Below the pieces are notes generated by a model, which did no database searches, was not told the origin of the DNA, and worked only from the letters and a program-made list of their open reading frames with translations. The translations under genes were made by a program, and so were the position numbers. This document shows, piece by piece, positions 1 to 11,544 of a DNA stretch of 64,000 bases; position 1 is the stretch's first letter; each line of letters starts with the position of its first letter. This stretch comes from Corynebacterium dentalis (GTDB lineage: Bacteria; Actinomycetota; Actinomycetes; Mycobacteriales; Mycobacteriaceae), in assembly GCF_900232865.1 (NCBI RefSeq), contig NZ_OCTS01000006.1:1-64000 (forward strand), in the 5' to 3' direction.

Positions 1-235
1 CGTTGCGTTTGTCAATCGGTTATCCGTGATACCGACCATCACCAGAATGTGACAGCACGGCACTGTGGAATCCAAAAAATAACTTGGTTCATCACGCTAT
101 TGAGTTCTCAAACATCATATGCACACAATCGCTTGCTGGAATCTCTGTCCCAGCCGCTCGTTGCGACTTGGACTAATTTACACACCGCCATGTATGTTCA
201 CAAATCAGCAGGTCAAACGGCATATCGAGCATCTA
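1..235. other. left-edge stretch without a recognisable gene
   Basis: I see no convincing coding region, tRNA or rRNA in this stretch. It is noticeably more AT-rich than the gene to its right and contains only short overlapping reading frames without ribosome-binding sites. It is the 3' flank of the minus-strand oxidoreductase gene. A promoter for something left of the window could lie here, but I cannot define one. Confidence 0.4.
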
Positions 236-1231
236 CTACCGGATGGTCTTGCCAACTCTTTCCGCCGCCTTGCGTGCGGCTTCTTTCGCAAAGGGGGCCA
301 CACCAGTAATGGTGGCGGATCCCGGTCCTAGAGCTTCTCCGTATCCCACTGGAAATAGTCCATCTACTTCAGGAGTAAGGCCGTGCATCAGAGAACGGAA
401 CGGCCCCACGGCAGGACGGAAGCCTGTGCACCAAATCAAATGATCAGCATCTACCTCATCCAGCGAAGAAAACATCGGATGCGACTGCAGCTCCCCAGAA
501 TCCCTGGCCTCCTTCACGGAGTCCACAACAACGATGTCCCCCAATGCGCTCTCCGGTCCCGGATCTTCCTCGCCACTCTGCATTGCACGCAAACGCTCGC
601 GGTTCCTTCGGAACAACACTCGCCCGTCCACATCATCGGGCATAAACCGCGGTTCGCCCTGGGTATACCAGGTCACGTCTCCAACCTTGGTCAGTTCCGC
701 AGCGATCTGAGCACCGGAATTCGCACCTCCCACCACGGCAATTCGATCTCCGACAAAGGGCTCAGGCCCCGGATAGTGAGCAGAATGCCACTGCTGACCT
801 GAAAACTCTCCCGGGTAATAGGGCACAAATGGTGCAGACCACGTGCCTGTGGCAGCGACAACAGAACGCGGCTGCCATTGTTTCCCCTCGGAATCTTCTG
901 CAACAAATCCATCATTTAGTTTTGTCACAGTGACAATTTCCACCGGGCGCTGAACCGGAATGTCGTATCGCCGTTCATAGCGGGAAAAGTAATTCACCAC
1001 GTGTTCGGCGGGTGGAAAACCGGGATAAGAGGCCATCATCATCCCCGGCAAATTGGAGGCATTTGCTGGGGAAAACAAAGTCAACGATGGCCACGCGTGT
1101 CTCCACGCACCCCCTGGCGCTTCTTGGTTATCCACCACAATGGTGCTCACCCCGGCCCGTAGCAGATAGAACGCGGTGGCAAGGCCGGCCTGTCCCCCGC
1201 CGATCACCAAGACCTCGCACCGCTGAATCAT
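236..1231 (-). CDS. FAD/NAD(P)-dependent flavoprotein oxidoreductase (CzcO/ArsO-like)
   Basis: Predicted single-component flavoprotein of the FAD-dependent monooxygenase / thioredoxin-reductase-like fold, 331 residues. An N-terminal Rossmann motif VIGGGQAG (about residues 9-16) is followed by a GGAWRHAW segment typical of flavin monooxygenases that bind FAD. A second dinucleotide motif, VVGGANSG (about 166-173), should bind NADPH. A C-terminal CTGFRPAVGP segment matches the conserved substrate/FAD-closing motif of the family. There is no signal peptide, so it should be cytosolic. The substrate is not deducible; relatives are annotated CzcO or ArsO-like without firm chemistry. The gene starts 4 bases after the tyrS stop on the same strand and is probably co-transcribed with it. 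The family call is firm; the reaction is unknown. Confidence 0.85.
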   Translation of the reverse strand: MIQRCEVLVIGGGQAGLATAFYLLRAGVSTIVVDNQEAPGGAWRHAWPSLTLFSPANASNLPGMMMASYPGFPPAEHVVNYFSRYERRYDIPVQRPVEIVTVTKLNDGFVAEDSEGKQWQPRSVVAATGTWSAPFVPYYPGEFSGQQWHSAHYPGPEPFVGDRIAVVGGANSGAQIAAELTKVGDVTWYTQGEPRFMPDDVDGRVLFRRNRERLRAMQSGEEDPGPESALGDIVVVDSVKEARDSGELQSHPMFSSLDEVDADHLIWCTGFRPAVGPFRSLMHGLTPEVDGLFPVGYGEALGPGSATITGVAPFAKEAARKAAERVGKTIR

Positions 1232-1235
1232 ATGA

Positions 1236-2534
1236 CTACTTCACACGGGCGCCAGCGAAGCGCTTCTTGCCCTTCCGTAGCACCAGCCACTCACCATGGA
1301 GCAGATCCTCTGCAGACGGTGCCCATTCGATATCTTCGATGCGCTGGTTGTTGACGTATGCGCCACCTTCGCCGACAGTGCGGCGAGCCGCACCCTTGGA
1401 CTTCTCCAGCCCAGAGTTCACCAGCAATTCGAGGATATCCGTGCCTTGCGGAACCTCTGCGACCTCCGTCTCCTGCAGAGCGGCAGCAAGAGTTTGTTCA
1501 TCCAGGTCAGCCAACTCTGCCTTGCCGAACAACGCCTGTGCTGCCAGCTCGACCTTGGCCACGGATTCTTCACCATGCACCAGTGCGGTCATCTGCTGAG
1601 CAAGCACACGTTGTGCTTCACGCTTGAATGGTCGCTCCGCCACCTCAACTTCCAAGCGCTCCAGCTCTTCGCGGTCCAAGAAGGTAAACCAGCGCAAGTA
1701 GCGAATCACATCGGCATCCGCAGTGTTGATGAAGTACTGGTACCAACTGTACGGGCTGGTCATCTCTGGATCCAGCCACAGCTTTCCACCACCAGTGGAT
1801 TTACCGAACTTGTTGCCCTCACTGTCCGTAACCAGCGGCACGGTCAGTGCGTGGACAGTCTCTCCGTCCAGACGGCGATTCAGATCCACACCTGAGATGA
1901 TGTTGCCCCACTGATCCGATCCTCCCATCTGCAAGCGCGCATCGTAGTTGCGGCGCAGGTGAACAAAGTCATTGGCCTGCAGCAGCATGTAGGAAAACTC
2001 GGTGTAGGAAATACCATCAGTTTCCAGACGGCGCTTCACCGTCTCACGCCCCAACATCGTGTTCAGGGAGAAGTTCTTGCCCAAGTCGCGAAGGAACTCG
2101 ATGACGGACATCTGAGAAACCCAGTCGTAGTTGTTGACCAACACCGCCTTGTTATCCCCCTCGAAGGACACAAAACGGGACAACTGGCCAGAGATGCGAT
2201 TAGCCCAGTCCTTCACCGTGTTGGCGTCGTTCATAGAACGCTCACCCACATCGCGAGGGTCACCAATCATGCCCGTGGCACCACCTGCCAACACAATGGG
2301 TGTGTGGCCGGCCAGCTGCAAGCGCTTCAACATCAACAACGGCACCAAGTGTCCGGCGTGCAGCGACGGGCCGGTCGGGTCGAAACCAACGTAGGCGGCG
2401 GTGAGGGTCTCCATTTGCTCGCGGAGCGCGTCTAGGTCCGTGGACTGGGCAATCAGGCCGCGCCAGTCCAGTTCGTCGATGATGTTCGCAGAGGGACCAG
2501 ATGCAGAAGAATCGGACGCAGGAGTGTCAGTCAT
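1236..2534 (-). CDS. tyrS: tyrosyl-tRNA synthetase
   Basis: Class Ic aminoacyl-tRNA synthetase that charges tRNA-Tyr in the cytosol; 432 residues, normal for bacterial TyrRS. The HIGH-type ATP motif appears as HAGH (residues 59-62), the KMSKS-type loop as KFGKS (242-246), and the tyrosine-binding [10 protein letters not shown] segment lies around 202-211. The C-terminal 65 residues form an S4 RNA-binding domain ([13 protein letters not shown]... VNN). The N-terminus has an extra acidic/Ser-rich tail of about 20 residues before the conserved core. The start is an ATG preceded by AGGAAG. The Trm112-like gene lies just upstream on the same strand and the flavoprotein just downstream. Confidence 0.97.
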   Translation of the reverse strand: MTDTPASDSSASGPSANIIDELDWRGLIAQSTDLDALREQMETLTAAYVGFDPTGPSLHAGHLVPLLMLKRLQLAGHTPIVLAGGATGMIGDPRDVGERSMNDANTVKDWANRISGQLSRFVSFEGDNKAVLVNNYDWVSQMSVIEFLRDLGKNFSLNTMLGRETVKRRLETDGISYTEFSYMLLQANDFVHLRRNYDARLQMGGSDQWGNIISGVDLNRRLDGETVHALTVPLVTDSEGNKFGKSTGGGKLWLDPEMTSPYSWYQYFINTADADVIRYLRWFTFLDREELERLEVEVAERPFKREAQRVLAQQMTALVHGEESVAKVELAAQALFGKAELADLDEQTLAAALQETEVAEVPQGTDILELLVNSGLEKSKGAARRTVGEGGAYVNNQRIEDIEWAPSAEDLLHGEWLVLRKGKKRFAGARVK

Positions 2535-2602
2535 GATGAAAAGAGCTTCCTAAAGTTAGGCGGTAAACGCGTAAAAGGTTTTAGCGCGCGTGTTAAGCGC
2601 AG

Positions 2603-2773
2603 CTAGTTCGCGAGGGGCCAGTCAACGGCCTCGTCGATGAGCAGCACGGGAATGCCATCCTCGATGGGATAGGCCTTGCCCAAGCGAGAGTTGACCAAAT
2701 AGTCACCGTGTTGCTCCAAAGGGCCCTTGTCCTGCGGGCACGCCAGAATGTCCAGAAGCTGGGAATCGATCAT
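2603..2773 (-). CDS. Trm112-like / UPF0434 small protein
   Basis: A 56-residue protein beginning MIDSQLLDILACPQDKGPL and ending DEAVDWPLAN. It matches the bacterial UPF0434 / Trm112 family: N-terminal LLDILACP motif, central Y(L)VN...LGKAYPIEDGIPVLL block, and family-typical length. In eukaryotes Trm112 activates several methyltransferases; the bacterial role is not settled. This version keeps only the first Cys of the usual zinc-type CxxC pair (CPQD rather than CPxC), as many bacterial members do. It sits between tyrS and argH on the same strand. The ATG start and TAG stop were read directly from the sequence. Confidence 0.85.
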   Translation of the reverse strand: MIDSQLLDILACPQDKGPLEQHGDYLVNSRLGKAYPIEDGIPVLLIDEAVDWPLAN

Positions 2774-2784
2774 AGTTTCTCAGT

Positions 2785-4284
<1,500 letters not shown>

Positions 4285-4287
4285 CTA

Positions 4288-5481
4288 TTAGGCCAGGTCG
4301 CGCTTGGAAGCGATCTTGGAAGACAGACCGTGCAGCTCCACGAAGCCGCGGGACAGGGTCTGATCGAAGGAATCGCCCTCGTCGTAGGTAGCCAGATTGA
4401 AGTCGTAGAGGGACTTCGAGCTGCGGCGACCGTTGACGTCGATAGCACCGGCGTGCATCACCATGCGGATATCGCCGGTGACGGACTCCTGGGTGGAATC
4501 GATGAACGCATCCAGGCTGCGCTTCAGAGGAGCGAACCACAAGCCGTCGTAGACCTCTTCAGACCAGCGAGCATCCACCAGGCGCTTGTAACGAGCCAGC
4601 TCGCGCTCCACGGTCACTGCTTCCAGAGCCTCATGCGCACGAATCAGCGCAGTTGCGCCGGGAGCTTCGTAGATCTCGCGGGACTTGATGCCCACCAAGC
4701 GGTCCTCAACCATGTCCAAACGGCCGATGCCCTGGGCACCTGCGCGGCGGTTGAGCTCCTCGATAGCCTCGAGCACGGTGACCTTCCGGCCGTCGATGGC
4801 TACGGGCGCGCCGCCCTCGAAGGAAATAATGACCTCGTCAGGTGCCTGGCCCAGCGCTGGGTCCTCGGTGTAGGAGTAGACGTCCTTGGTCGGAGCGTTC
4901 CACAGATCCTCGAGGTAGCCGGTCTCCACGGCACGGCCCCACACGTTCTGGTCGATGGAGAATGGGGACTTCTTGGACTGCTCGATGGGGATGCCGTTTT
5001 CCTCGGCGAAGGCGATGGCCTTCTCGCGAGTCCAGGCGTAATCACGGACGGGAGCGATGATCTCCAGGTCAGGAGCGGTGTTGGCGAAGCCCACCTCGAA
5101 GCGAACCTGGTCATTGCCCTTACCGGTACAACCGTGAGCCACGGCGGTGCCGCCGTGCTCCTTGGCCGCATCGGACATGTGCTTGACGATCAGCGGGCGG
5201 GAGATCGCGGAAACCAGTGGGTATTCCTTCATGTACATGCCGTTGGCCTTGATGGTTGGCAAGCAGTACTCGTTGGCGAACTCGTCGCGGGCATCCACCA
5301 CGATGGATTCCACAGCGCCGGCACCCAGAGCGCGCTGGCGCACGGTCTCCATGTCCTCGCCGCCCTGGCCGAGGTCGATGGACACAGCCACAACTTCAGC
5401 GTTGCGCTCCTTGGCAATCCAGCTGATGGCAACGGTGGTATCTAGTCCACCGGAGTAAGCGAGAACTACGCGATCCTTCAT
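4288..5481 (-). CDS. argG: argininosuccinate synthase
   Basis: ATP-dependent ligase joining citrulline and aspartate to argininosuccinate. The 397-residue length is normal for the family. The N-terminal PP-loop [15 protein letters not shown] (SGGLDT at about residues 10-15) binds ATP; the [14 protein letters not shown] block (about 115-128) and [15 protein letters not shown] are hallmark substrate-binding segments. It is preceded by an 85-base gap after argR, long enough for its own promoter, with AAAGGATCACTC ahead of the ATG. argH follows 54 bases later. Confidence 0.97.
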   Translation of the reverse strand: MKDRVVLAYSGGLDTTVAISWIAKERNAEVVAVSIDLGQGGEDMETVRQRALGAGAVESIVVDARDEFANEYCLPTIKANGMYMKEYPLVSAISRPLIVKHMSDAAKEHGGTAVAHGCTGKGNDQVRFEVGFANTAPDLEIIAPVRDYAWTREKAIAFAEENGIPIEQSKKSPFSIDQNVWGRAVETGYLEDLWNAPTKDVYSYTEDPALGQAPDEVIISFEGGAPVAIDGRKVTVLEAIEELNRRAGAQGIGRLDMVEDRLVGIKSREIYEAPGATALIRAHEALEAVTVERELARYKRLVDARWSEEVYDGLWFAPLKRSLDAFIDSTQESVTGDIRMVMHAGAIDVNGRRSSKSLYDFNLATYDEGDSFDQTLSRGFVELHGLSSKIASKRDLA

Positions 5482-5566
5482 GAGTGATCCTTTCGATCGT
5501 CTGCGCCGCCGTGTTTTGGTGCCGACAGCAGCAAGTTTTCTTTCTTAACGTTTCTAATAGTGCAGT

Positions 5567-6945
<1,379 letters not shown>

Positions 6946-7007
6946 CTAGTCAGTCCTGTGGGATGCGTGTTGCAGTGTGTGTCGTCAGTGTGGATCGAGA
7001 GTGCAGG

Positions 7008-8180
7008 TTAACTGCGATTATTGCGGTGTGTGTCCAGCATTGTCGTGATTTTGTCGACGCCATCCTGCGCCTGCTCCATCGTCATGTTGAGCGGCGGAAC
7101 AATCCGGATCACGTCGGGGCTTGGCCGATTAAGGATGAGTCCGTAGTCCAGTGGGTCCTCAGTCATCGGGGCGTCCAGAACTACTCCCAGCATCAGGCCA
7201 CGTCCGCGGACTTCCGTGACGCTGGGGTGTGCTGCGAGTTGTTGCTCGAAGTACGCTCCTACCTTGTTCACGTTGTCCATCAGGTTTTCCGTGCGGATGG
7301 TATCGATCACGGCATTGGCCGCAGCGCAGGCCACGGGATTGCCTCCAAAGGTGGTACCGTGCATGCCCTTTTCCAGCAATTGCGCTGGTGGCCAGGCGAT
7401 GGTTGCGCCGATGGGCAGTCCGCCACCCAAACCCTTGGCCAGGGTGATGACGTCCGGAACGATGCCCGCCGATTGGTATCCGAACCAGTCTCCGGTGCGG
7501 GCCATGCCGGCTTGGACTTCGTCGATCATCAACAGGATGCCGTGCTCATCACAGATTTCCCGCAATCCGGCGAGGAAACCTTCCGGTGCCGGAATGACTC
7601 CGGTTTCACCTTGAATGGATTCTACGAGGATGGCTGCAACGCTTTCGTCTGCCATCTCGCGGACTGCCTCGAGATCGCCGTAAGGGAAGTAGTCAACTCC
7701 CGCTGGCATCGGCTCGAATTGCTTGCGCTTATCGGGCTGGCCGGTTAGAGCCAGCGAGCCCATGGTGCGTCCGTGGAAACCACGCTCGGCGGTCAGGATG
7801 CGAGGACGCCCAGTGGCGCGTGCGATCTTGAATGCTGCCTCGTTGGCCTCTGCGCCGGAGTTGCTGAAGAATACTTGCGCGTCCTGGGCCTGCTCCCCCG
7901 CGATCTCGCGCAGCTTTTCCGCCAGCGTGATCACTTGCGGGTGGGCAAAGATATTGGAGGTGTGGCCCAACGTGGAGATCTGGGTGGTCACGGCCTCAAT
8001 GATCGCCGGGTGTGCGTGTCCTAGAGCATTGACGGCGATGCCGGACAGCAGGTCCAGGTAGTCCTTGCCCTCGCTATCGGTGACTATTGCGCCGCTGCCC
8101 TTGACCAGCTCCAGTTGTGGTGTGCCGTAAGTGGGCATGATTGCAGTCTGCCATTGGTCTTGCCAGGTGGTTTCACTCAT
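7008..8180 (-). CDS. argD: acetylornithine aminotransferase
   Basis: PLP-dependent class III aminotransferase converting N-acetylglutamate semialdehyde to N-acetylornithine. I place the start at [11 protein letters not shown] (ATG at 8180) because GGAGG lies 5-6 bases upstream and the ATG overlaps the argB stop by 8 bases (ATGAGTGA). The longer frame to 8243 would extend inside argB. This gives 390 residues, the usual size. The Schiff-base lysine lies in [16 protein letters not shown], and [12 protein letters not shown] contains the PLP-contacting Asp. The overlap with argB implies translational coupling. Confidence 0.95.
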   Translation of the reverse strand: MSETTWQDQWQTAIMPTYGTPQLELVKGSGAIVTDSEGKDYLDLLSGIAVNALGHAHPAIIEAVTTQISTLGHTSNIFAHPQVITLAEKLREIAGEQAQDAQVFFSNSGAEANEAAFKIARATGRPRILTAERGFHGRTMGSLALTGQPDKRKQFEPMPAGVDYFPYGDLEAVREMADESVAAILVESIQGETGVIPAPEGFLAGLREICDEHGILLMIDEVQAGMARTGDWFGYQSAGIVPDVITLAKGLGGGLPIGATIAWPPAQLLEKGMHGTTFGGNPVACAAANAVIDTIRTENLMDNVNKVGAYFEQQLAAHPSVTEVRGRGLMLGVVLDAPMTEDPLDYGLILNRPSPDVIRIVPPLNMTMEQAQDGVDKITTMLDTHRNNRS

Positions 8181-9132
8181 TGCTTTCCTCCTCGTCATTC
8201 CACTCTTCGCTGTCCCAGTCCCCGTCAGAGACCATCGTGCCAATACCGCCGGTAGTCATCAGCTCCAAAATGACGGAGTGTGGAATGCGTCCGTCTATAA
8301 CGTGAGCTGCCTTCACTCCGCTGCGGATAGCGGACAAGCACGCGTCCATCTTCGGGATCATGCCGGAATCCAAGCTAGGCACGAGGCGATCCAGCTCATC
8401 CGTGGAGATGCGTGAGACCAGAGAATTCTTGTCTGGCCAGTCCGTGTACAGGCCTTGGACGTTGGTCAGCATCACCAGGCGTTCTGCACCGAGGGCGCCC
8501 GCTAGCGCACCCGCCGCGGTATCCGCATTGATGTTGTAGATCTCTCCATTTTCATCGGGCGCGATGGTGGAGATCACAGGAATACGGCCGGCATCAATGA
8601 GATCAAACAGGCTGCTGGCGTGGACTTGGGTGATATCGCCGACTCGGCCGATATCCACCATCTCCCCTTCTACTTCCACCAGCTTCTTCTCCGCAGTGAA
8701 AAGGCCCGCGTCCTCACCGGAAGTACCCACGGCATAAGGGCCGTGCTCGTTGATCAGGCCCACGAGTTCGCGTCCGACCTTGCCGAATAGCACCATGCGG
8801 ACGTATTCCATGACTTCTGGAGTGGTCACGCGAAATCCTCCGCGGAACTCGCCCTTGAGCCCAACCCGGTCCAACATGGTGTTGATCTGCGGACCTCCGC
8901 CGTGCACAACCACGGGGCGAGCACCGACAGTGCGGAGGAACACCATATCCGCTGCGAATGCACGCTTCAGGTCCTCGTCCACCATCGCGTTACCGCCGTA
9001 CTTGACCACCACGATTTTGTCGCGGAAGTGCAGCAGCCATGGCAGCGCCTCGGTCAGTACATGCGAGCGCTGACTGGGTGTGAGATCAGCCGTGTACCGC
9101 GAGGGATCCAGTGAATCGGGAAGTGTGCTCAT
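8173..9132 (-). CDS. argB: acetylglutamate kinase
   Basis: Phosphorylates N-acetylglutamate, the usual control point of linear or cyclic arginine synthesis; 319 residues. Amino-acid-kinase fold: [12 protein letters not shown] (N-terminal ATP/phosphate loop), [10 protein letters not shown] (substrate loop) and the C-terminal [25 protein letters not shown] segment typical of ACK. That the enzyme is feedback-inhibited by arginine is inferred from corynebacterial relatives, not read from the sequence. The acidic C-terminal tail ([11 protein letters not shown]) overlaps the argD start. Confidence 0.96.
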   Translation of the reverse strand: MSTLPDSLDPSRYTADLTPSQRSHVLTEALPWLLHFRDKIVVVKYGGNAMVDEDLKRAFAADMVFLRTVGARPVVVHGGGPQINTMLDRVGLKGEFRGGFRVTTPEVMEYVRMVLFGKVGRELVGLINEHGPYAVGTSGEDAGLFTAEKKLVEVEGEMVDIGRVGDITQVHASSLFDLIDAGRIPVISTIAPDENGEIYNINADTAAGALAGALGAERLVMLTNVQGLYTDWPDKNSLVSRISTDELDRLVPSLDSGMIPKMDACLSAIRSGVKAAHVIDGRIPHSVILELMTTGGIGTMVSDGDWDSEEWNDEEESNE

Positions 9133-9201
9133 GCTTGGTGTCCAATGAGTTGGGGGAAGATGGTCGGGGCTGTGTGGTCACTGTAGAACGTGACCAACGG
9201 T

Positions 9202-10416
9202 CTAGGTGGAGTATTCGGAGTTGATTTCCACGTAGGAGTACGAAAGGTCCGTGGTCCACACCGTGGCTCGCCCCTGCCCCACCGACAGGTCAATTTCCAC
9301 GGCTACATCGGCACCGGAGAGGTCCACGCTGCGTGCCCCCGGAGCTCCCGTGGAGTCCACGCACACGGGCTGACCGTTGAAAGACACGTTGATCTTTTCT
9401 GGATCCATCTCGACGGGAGCCATGCCCACTGCCGCGAGCACACGGCCCCAGTTGGGATCGGAACCAAACATTGCGCACTTGAAGAGGTTGTCGCGGCCCA
9501 CCACTCGTGCGGCGTCCTTGGCCTGGAGGTCATCGGCCGCTCCAGTCACGGTGATGGACACCCGCTTGGTCACGCCCTCGGCATCGGCTTGCAGCTGCAT
9601 AGCGAGATCCAGACAGACCTGGTGAATCGCGGAGGCGAATTCTTCCAGATCTGGGGTCACACCGGAAGCCCCGGAGGCCATGAGGACAACCGTGTCATTG
9701 GTGGAGGTCGAGCCGTCTACGTCGAGGCAGTCGAACGTCGTCGAGGTCGCCGCACCCAGGGCTTCTTGCAATTGCGCGGAATCGTCGATGTTTGCGTCGG
9801 TCGTGAGGAACACCAGCATGGTCGCCAACGACGGAGACATCATGCCCACTCCCTTGCCCATCGCTCCGATGCTCCAACCCTCGCCGCGGTACACCGCTTC
9901 CTTCTGCACGAGGTCCGTGGTCATGATTGCTTGCGCTGCAGCGTTTCCGGCTGAGGTTTCTTCGGACAGCTGTGGCGCCAGATTTTCGACGCCAGCAAGA
10001 ACCTTGTCCATAGGCAGGACATCGCCGATGAGGCCTGTGGAGCACACAGCAATGTCATCGGCGTTCAAGCCCAATACTTCTGCTGTTTTTTTCGCAGTGG
10101 TCTTGGCATCGGCATCGCCCTGCGCACCGTTGCAGGCATTCGCATTGCCAGCATTGATGACCACGGCCTTGAATGATCCGTCATTGTGCGCGCGAGTCCA
10201 CTTCACGGGTGAAGCGACCACCCGATTGCGCGTGAACATTGCAGCCGCGGTGGACAGCGGGCCGTTGTTCACGATCAGGGACATGTCCGGCTTACCGGAC
10301 GGCTTGATGCCTGCGGTGCATGCAGCCGCGCTGAATCCCTGCGGCACAGTCACGCCCGTATGCACGGTGCCGACGGACTGAGCATCTGGCTGGCTGGACG
10401 ATCCATGTTCATTCAT
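9202..10416 (-). CDS. argJ: glutamate N-acetyltransferase / ornithine acetyltransferase
   Basis: Recycles the acetyl group from N-acetylornithine to glutamate; some members also use acetyl-CoA (bifunctional). The 404-residue precursor is expected to self-cleave between Ala198 and Thr199 in SLATMLVF, giving alpha and beta chains with the Thr as nucleophile; that motif is intact. [11 protein letters not shown] and TTDLVQKEA are family blocks. It begins 3 bases after the argC stop and is followed by argB after about 69 bases. No argA-like gene is in the window, consistent with the cyclic pathway. Confidence 0.96.
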   Translation of the reverse strand: MNEHGSSSQPDAQSVGTVHTGVTVPQGFSAAACTAGIKPSGKPDMSLIVNNGPLSTAAAMFTRNRVVASPVKWTRAHNDGSFKAVVINAGNANACNGAQGDADAKTTAKKTAEVLGLNADDIAVCSTGLIGDVLPMDKVLAGVENLAPQLSEETSAGNAAAQAIMTTDLVQKEAVYRGEGWSIGAMGKGVGMMSPSLATMLVFLTTDANIDDSAQLQEALGAATSTTFDCLDVDGSTSTNDTVVLMASGASGVTPDLEEFASAIHQVCLDLAMQLQADAEGVTKRVSITVTGAADDLQAKDAARVVGRDNLFKCAMFGSDPNWGRVLAAVGMAPVEMDPEKINVSFNGQPVCVDSTGAPGARSVDLSGADVAVEIDLSVGQGRATVWTTDLSYSYVEINSEYST

Positions 10417-10419
10417 GGC

Positions 10420-11445
10420 TTAAATTCCTGACTGCGGGAGACCCGCGGTTTCATCCCAACCCAGCATGAGGTTGAGGCATTGCACGGCAGCACCTGCAGT
10501 GCCCTTGGTGAGGTTGTCGATGGCGCTGGTAACTACCACCATGCCGTCGATGGATTCCACCTGGAGGTGGGTCATATTAGAGCCGCGCACATTCTGCGTT
10601 TCCGGCTGTTGGCCTTCCGGAAGCAAATGCAGGAACGGCTCACCTGCACAGAAGTCTGCGTAGGCGCGGCGGATATCCTGCAAGCTGCCACGTGCAGGTG
10701 CGGTGACCGTGGTCAAAATTCCGCGGGTCAGCGGCGCCAAAATTGGGGTGAACACCACGTTGACGTCTTCGCCTTCCTGGGCCACGGCCTGCAAGTTCTG
10801 CGTGATCTCCGGCGTGTGGCGGTGTGTGCCCACGCTGTACGCGCGCAGGTTCTCCATGGTTTCCGCACCCAGCAGCTTCACGTTGGCCTTCTTGCCCGCA
10901 CCGGAGACTCCAGTCACGGAGACCACGCTGATTTGCGGTGCGATCAGACCCGAGGCGATGCCTGGCAAAGCTGCCAGCGTGGCCCCCGTGGGGAAACACC
11001 CAGGAGCAGCGATGTAGGTGGAATTGCGGATGACCTCGCGATTACCAGGGATTTCCGGAATTCCATACGTCCGGGCACCCGCGTACTCAGAGCCGTAGTA
11101 GCGGCTCCATTCATCGGCACTCTGCAGGCGGTAGTCCGCACCGCAATCCACCACGTACATGGATTCGGGCAGATCAAGAGCAGCAGACAATCCGTGCGGC
11201 AACCCAAGGATGGCAGCATCGTTAGCCACCAGAATCTCACGAGTCGTGTCTTCCACAACGCGATCCGCTAACTGCGGAAGCTGTGGAACCAGATCGCCAA
11301 AGCGCTCTCCGGCATTCGATCCGCCAGTCAAACTGCCGATCTCAAAATCCTTGCCGTAACCAGGGTGCGCGAGCAGAAGGCGAAGTGCCTCTCCGCCCGC
11401 ATATCCGGTTGCGCCTGCCACTGCGATCTTTAACATGCGCTCCAT
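10420..11445 (-). CDS. argC: N-acetyl-gamma-glutamyl-phosphate reductase
   Basis: NADPH-dependent reduction of N-acetylglutamyl phosphate to the semialdehyde. The N-terminal Rossmann motif [11 protein letters not shown] (about residues 9-19) and the active-site APGCFPTG, with the catalytic Cys near residue 150, identify it. The length of 338-341 residues is normal. Two starts are possible: [11 protein letters not shown] at 11445, or MLKIAVAG at 11436, which fits the family better. It is the first gene of the argCJBDFR run and lies directly downstream of a candidate ArgR operator. Confidence 0.96.
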   Translation of the reverse strand: MERMLKIAVAGATGYAGGEALRLLLAHPGYGKDFEIGSLTGGSNAGERFGDLVPQLPQLADRVVEDTTREILVANDAAILGLPHGLSAALDLPESMYVVDCGADYRLQSADEWSRYYGSEYAGARTYGIPEIPGNREVIRNSTYIAAPGCFPTGATLAALPGIASGLIAPQISVVSVTGVSGAGKKANVKLLGAETMENLRAYSVGTHRHTPEITQNLQAVAQEGEDVNVVFTPILAPLTRGILTTVTAPARGSLQDIRRAYADFCAGEPFLHLLPEGQQPETQNVRGSNMTHLQVESIDGMVVVTSAIDNLTKGTAGAAVQCLNLMLGWDETAGLPQSGI

Positions 11446-11467
11446 AGTGCCCTAGTTCGGCAGGAAA

Positions 11468-11499
11468 TGCAAACTATTCACAAGCGTGGATAATATCCA
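11468..11499 (-). promoter_or_regulatory. candidate tandem ArgR operator upstream of argC
   Basis: TGGATAATATCCA (11487-11499) is a perfect inverted repeat around a single central base. A second, weaker half-matching site (minus strand TGAATAGTTTGCA, 11468-11480) lies six bases away. Together they resemble the paired, AT-centred ARG boxes (TGAAT-4-ATTCA type) bound by hexameric ArgR in other bacteria. The site is 23-54 bases before the argC start, where it could block transcription. The assignment is an inference from position, symmetry and the presence of argR in the operon. Confidence 0.55.
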
Positions 11500-11544
11500 T
11501 TATCGCTTCTCGGCTGTTGCTCAAAAACGAGCCAGCACAAAGCC

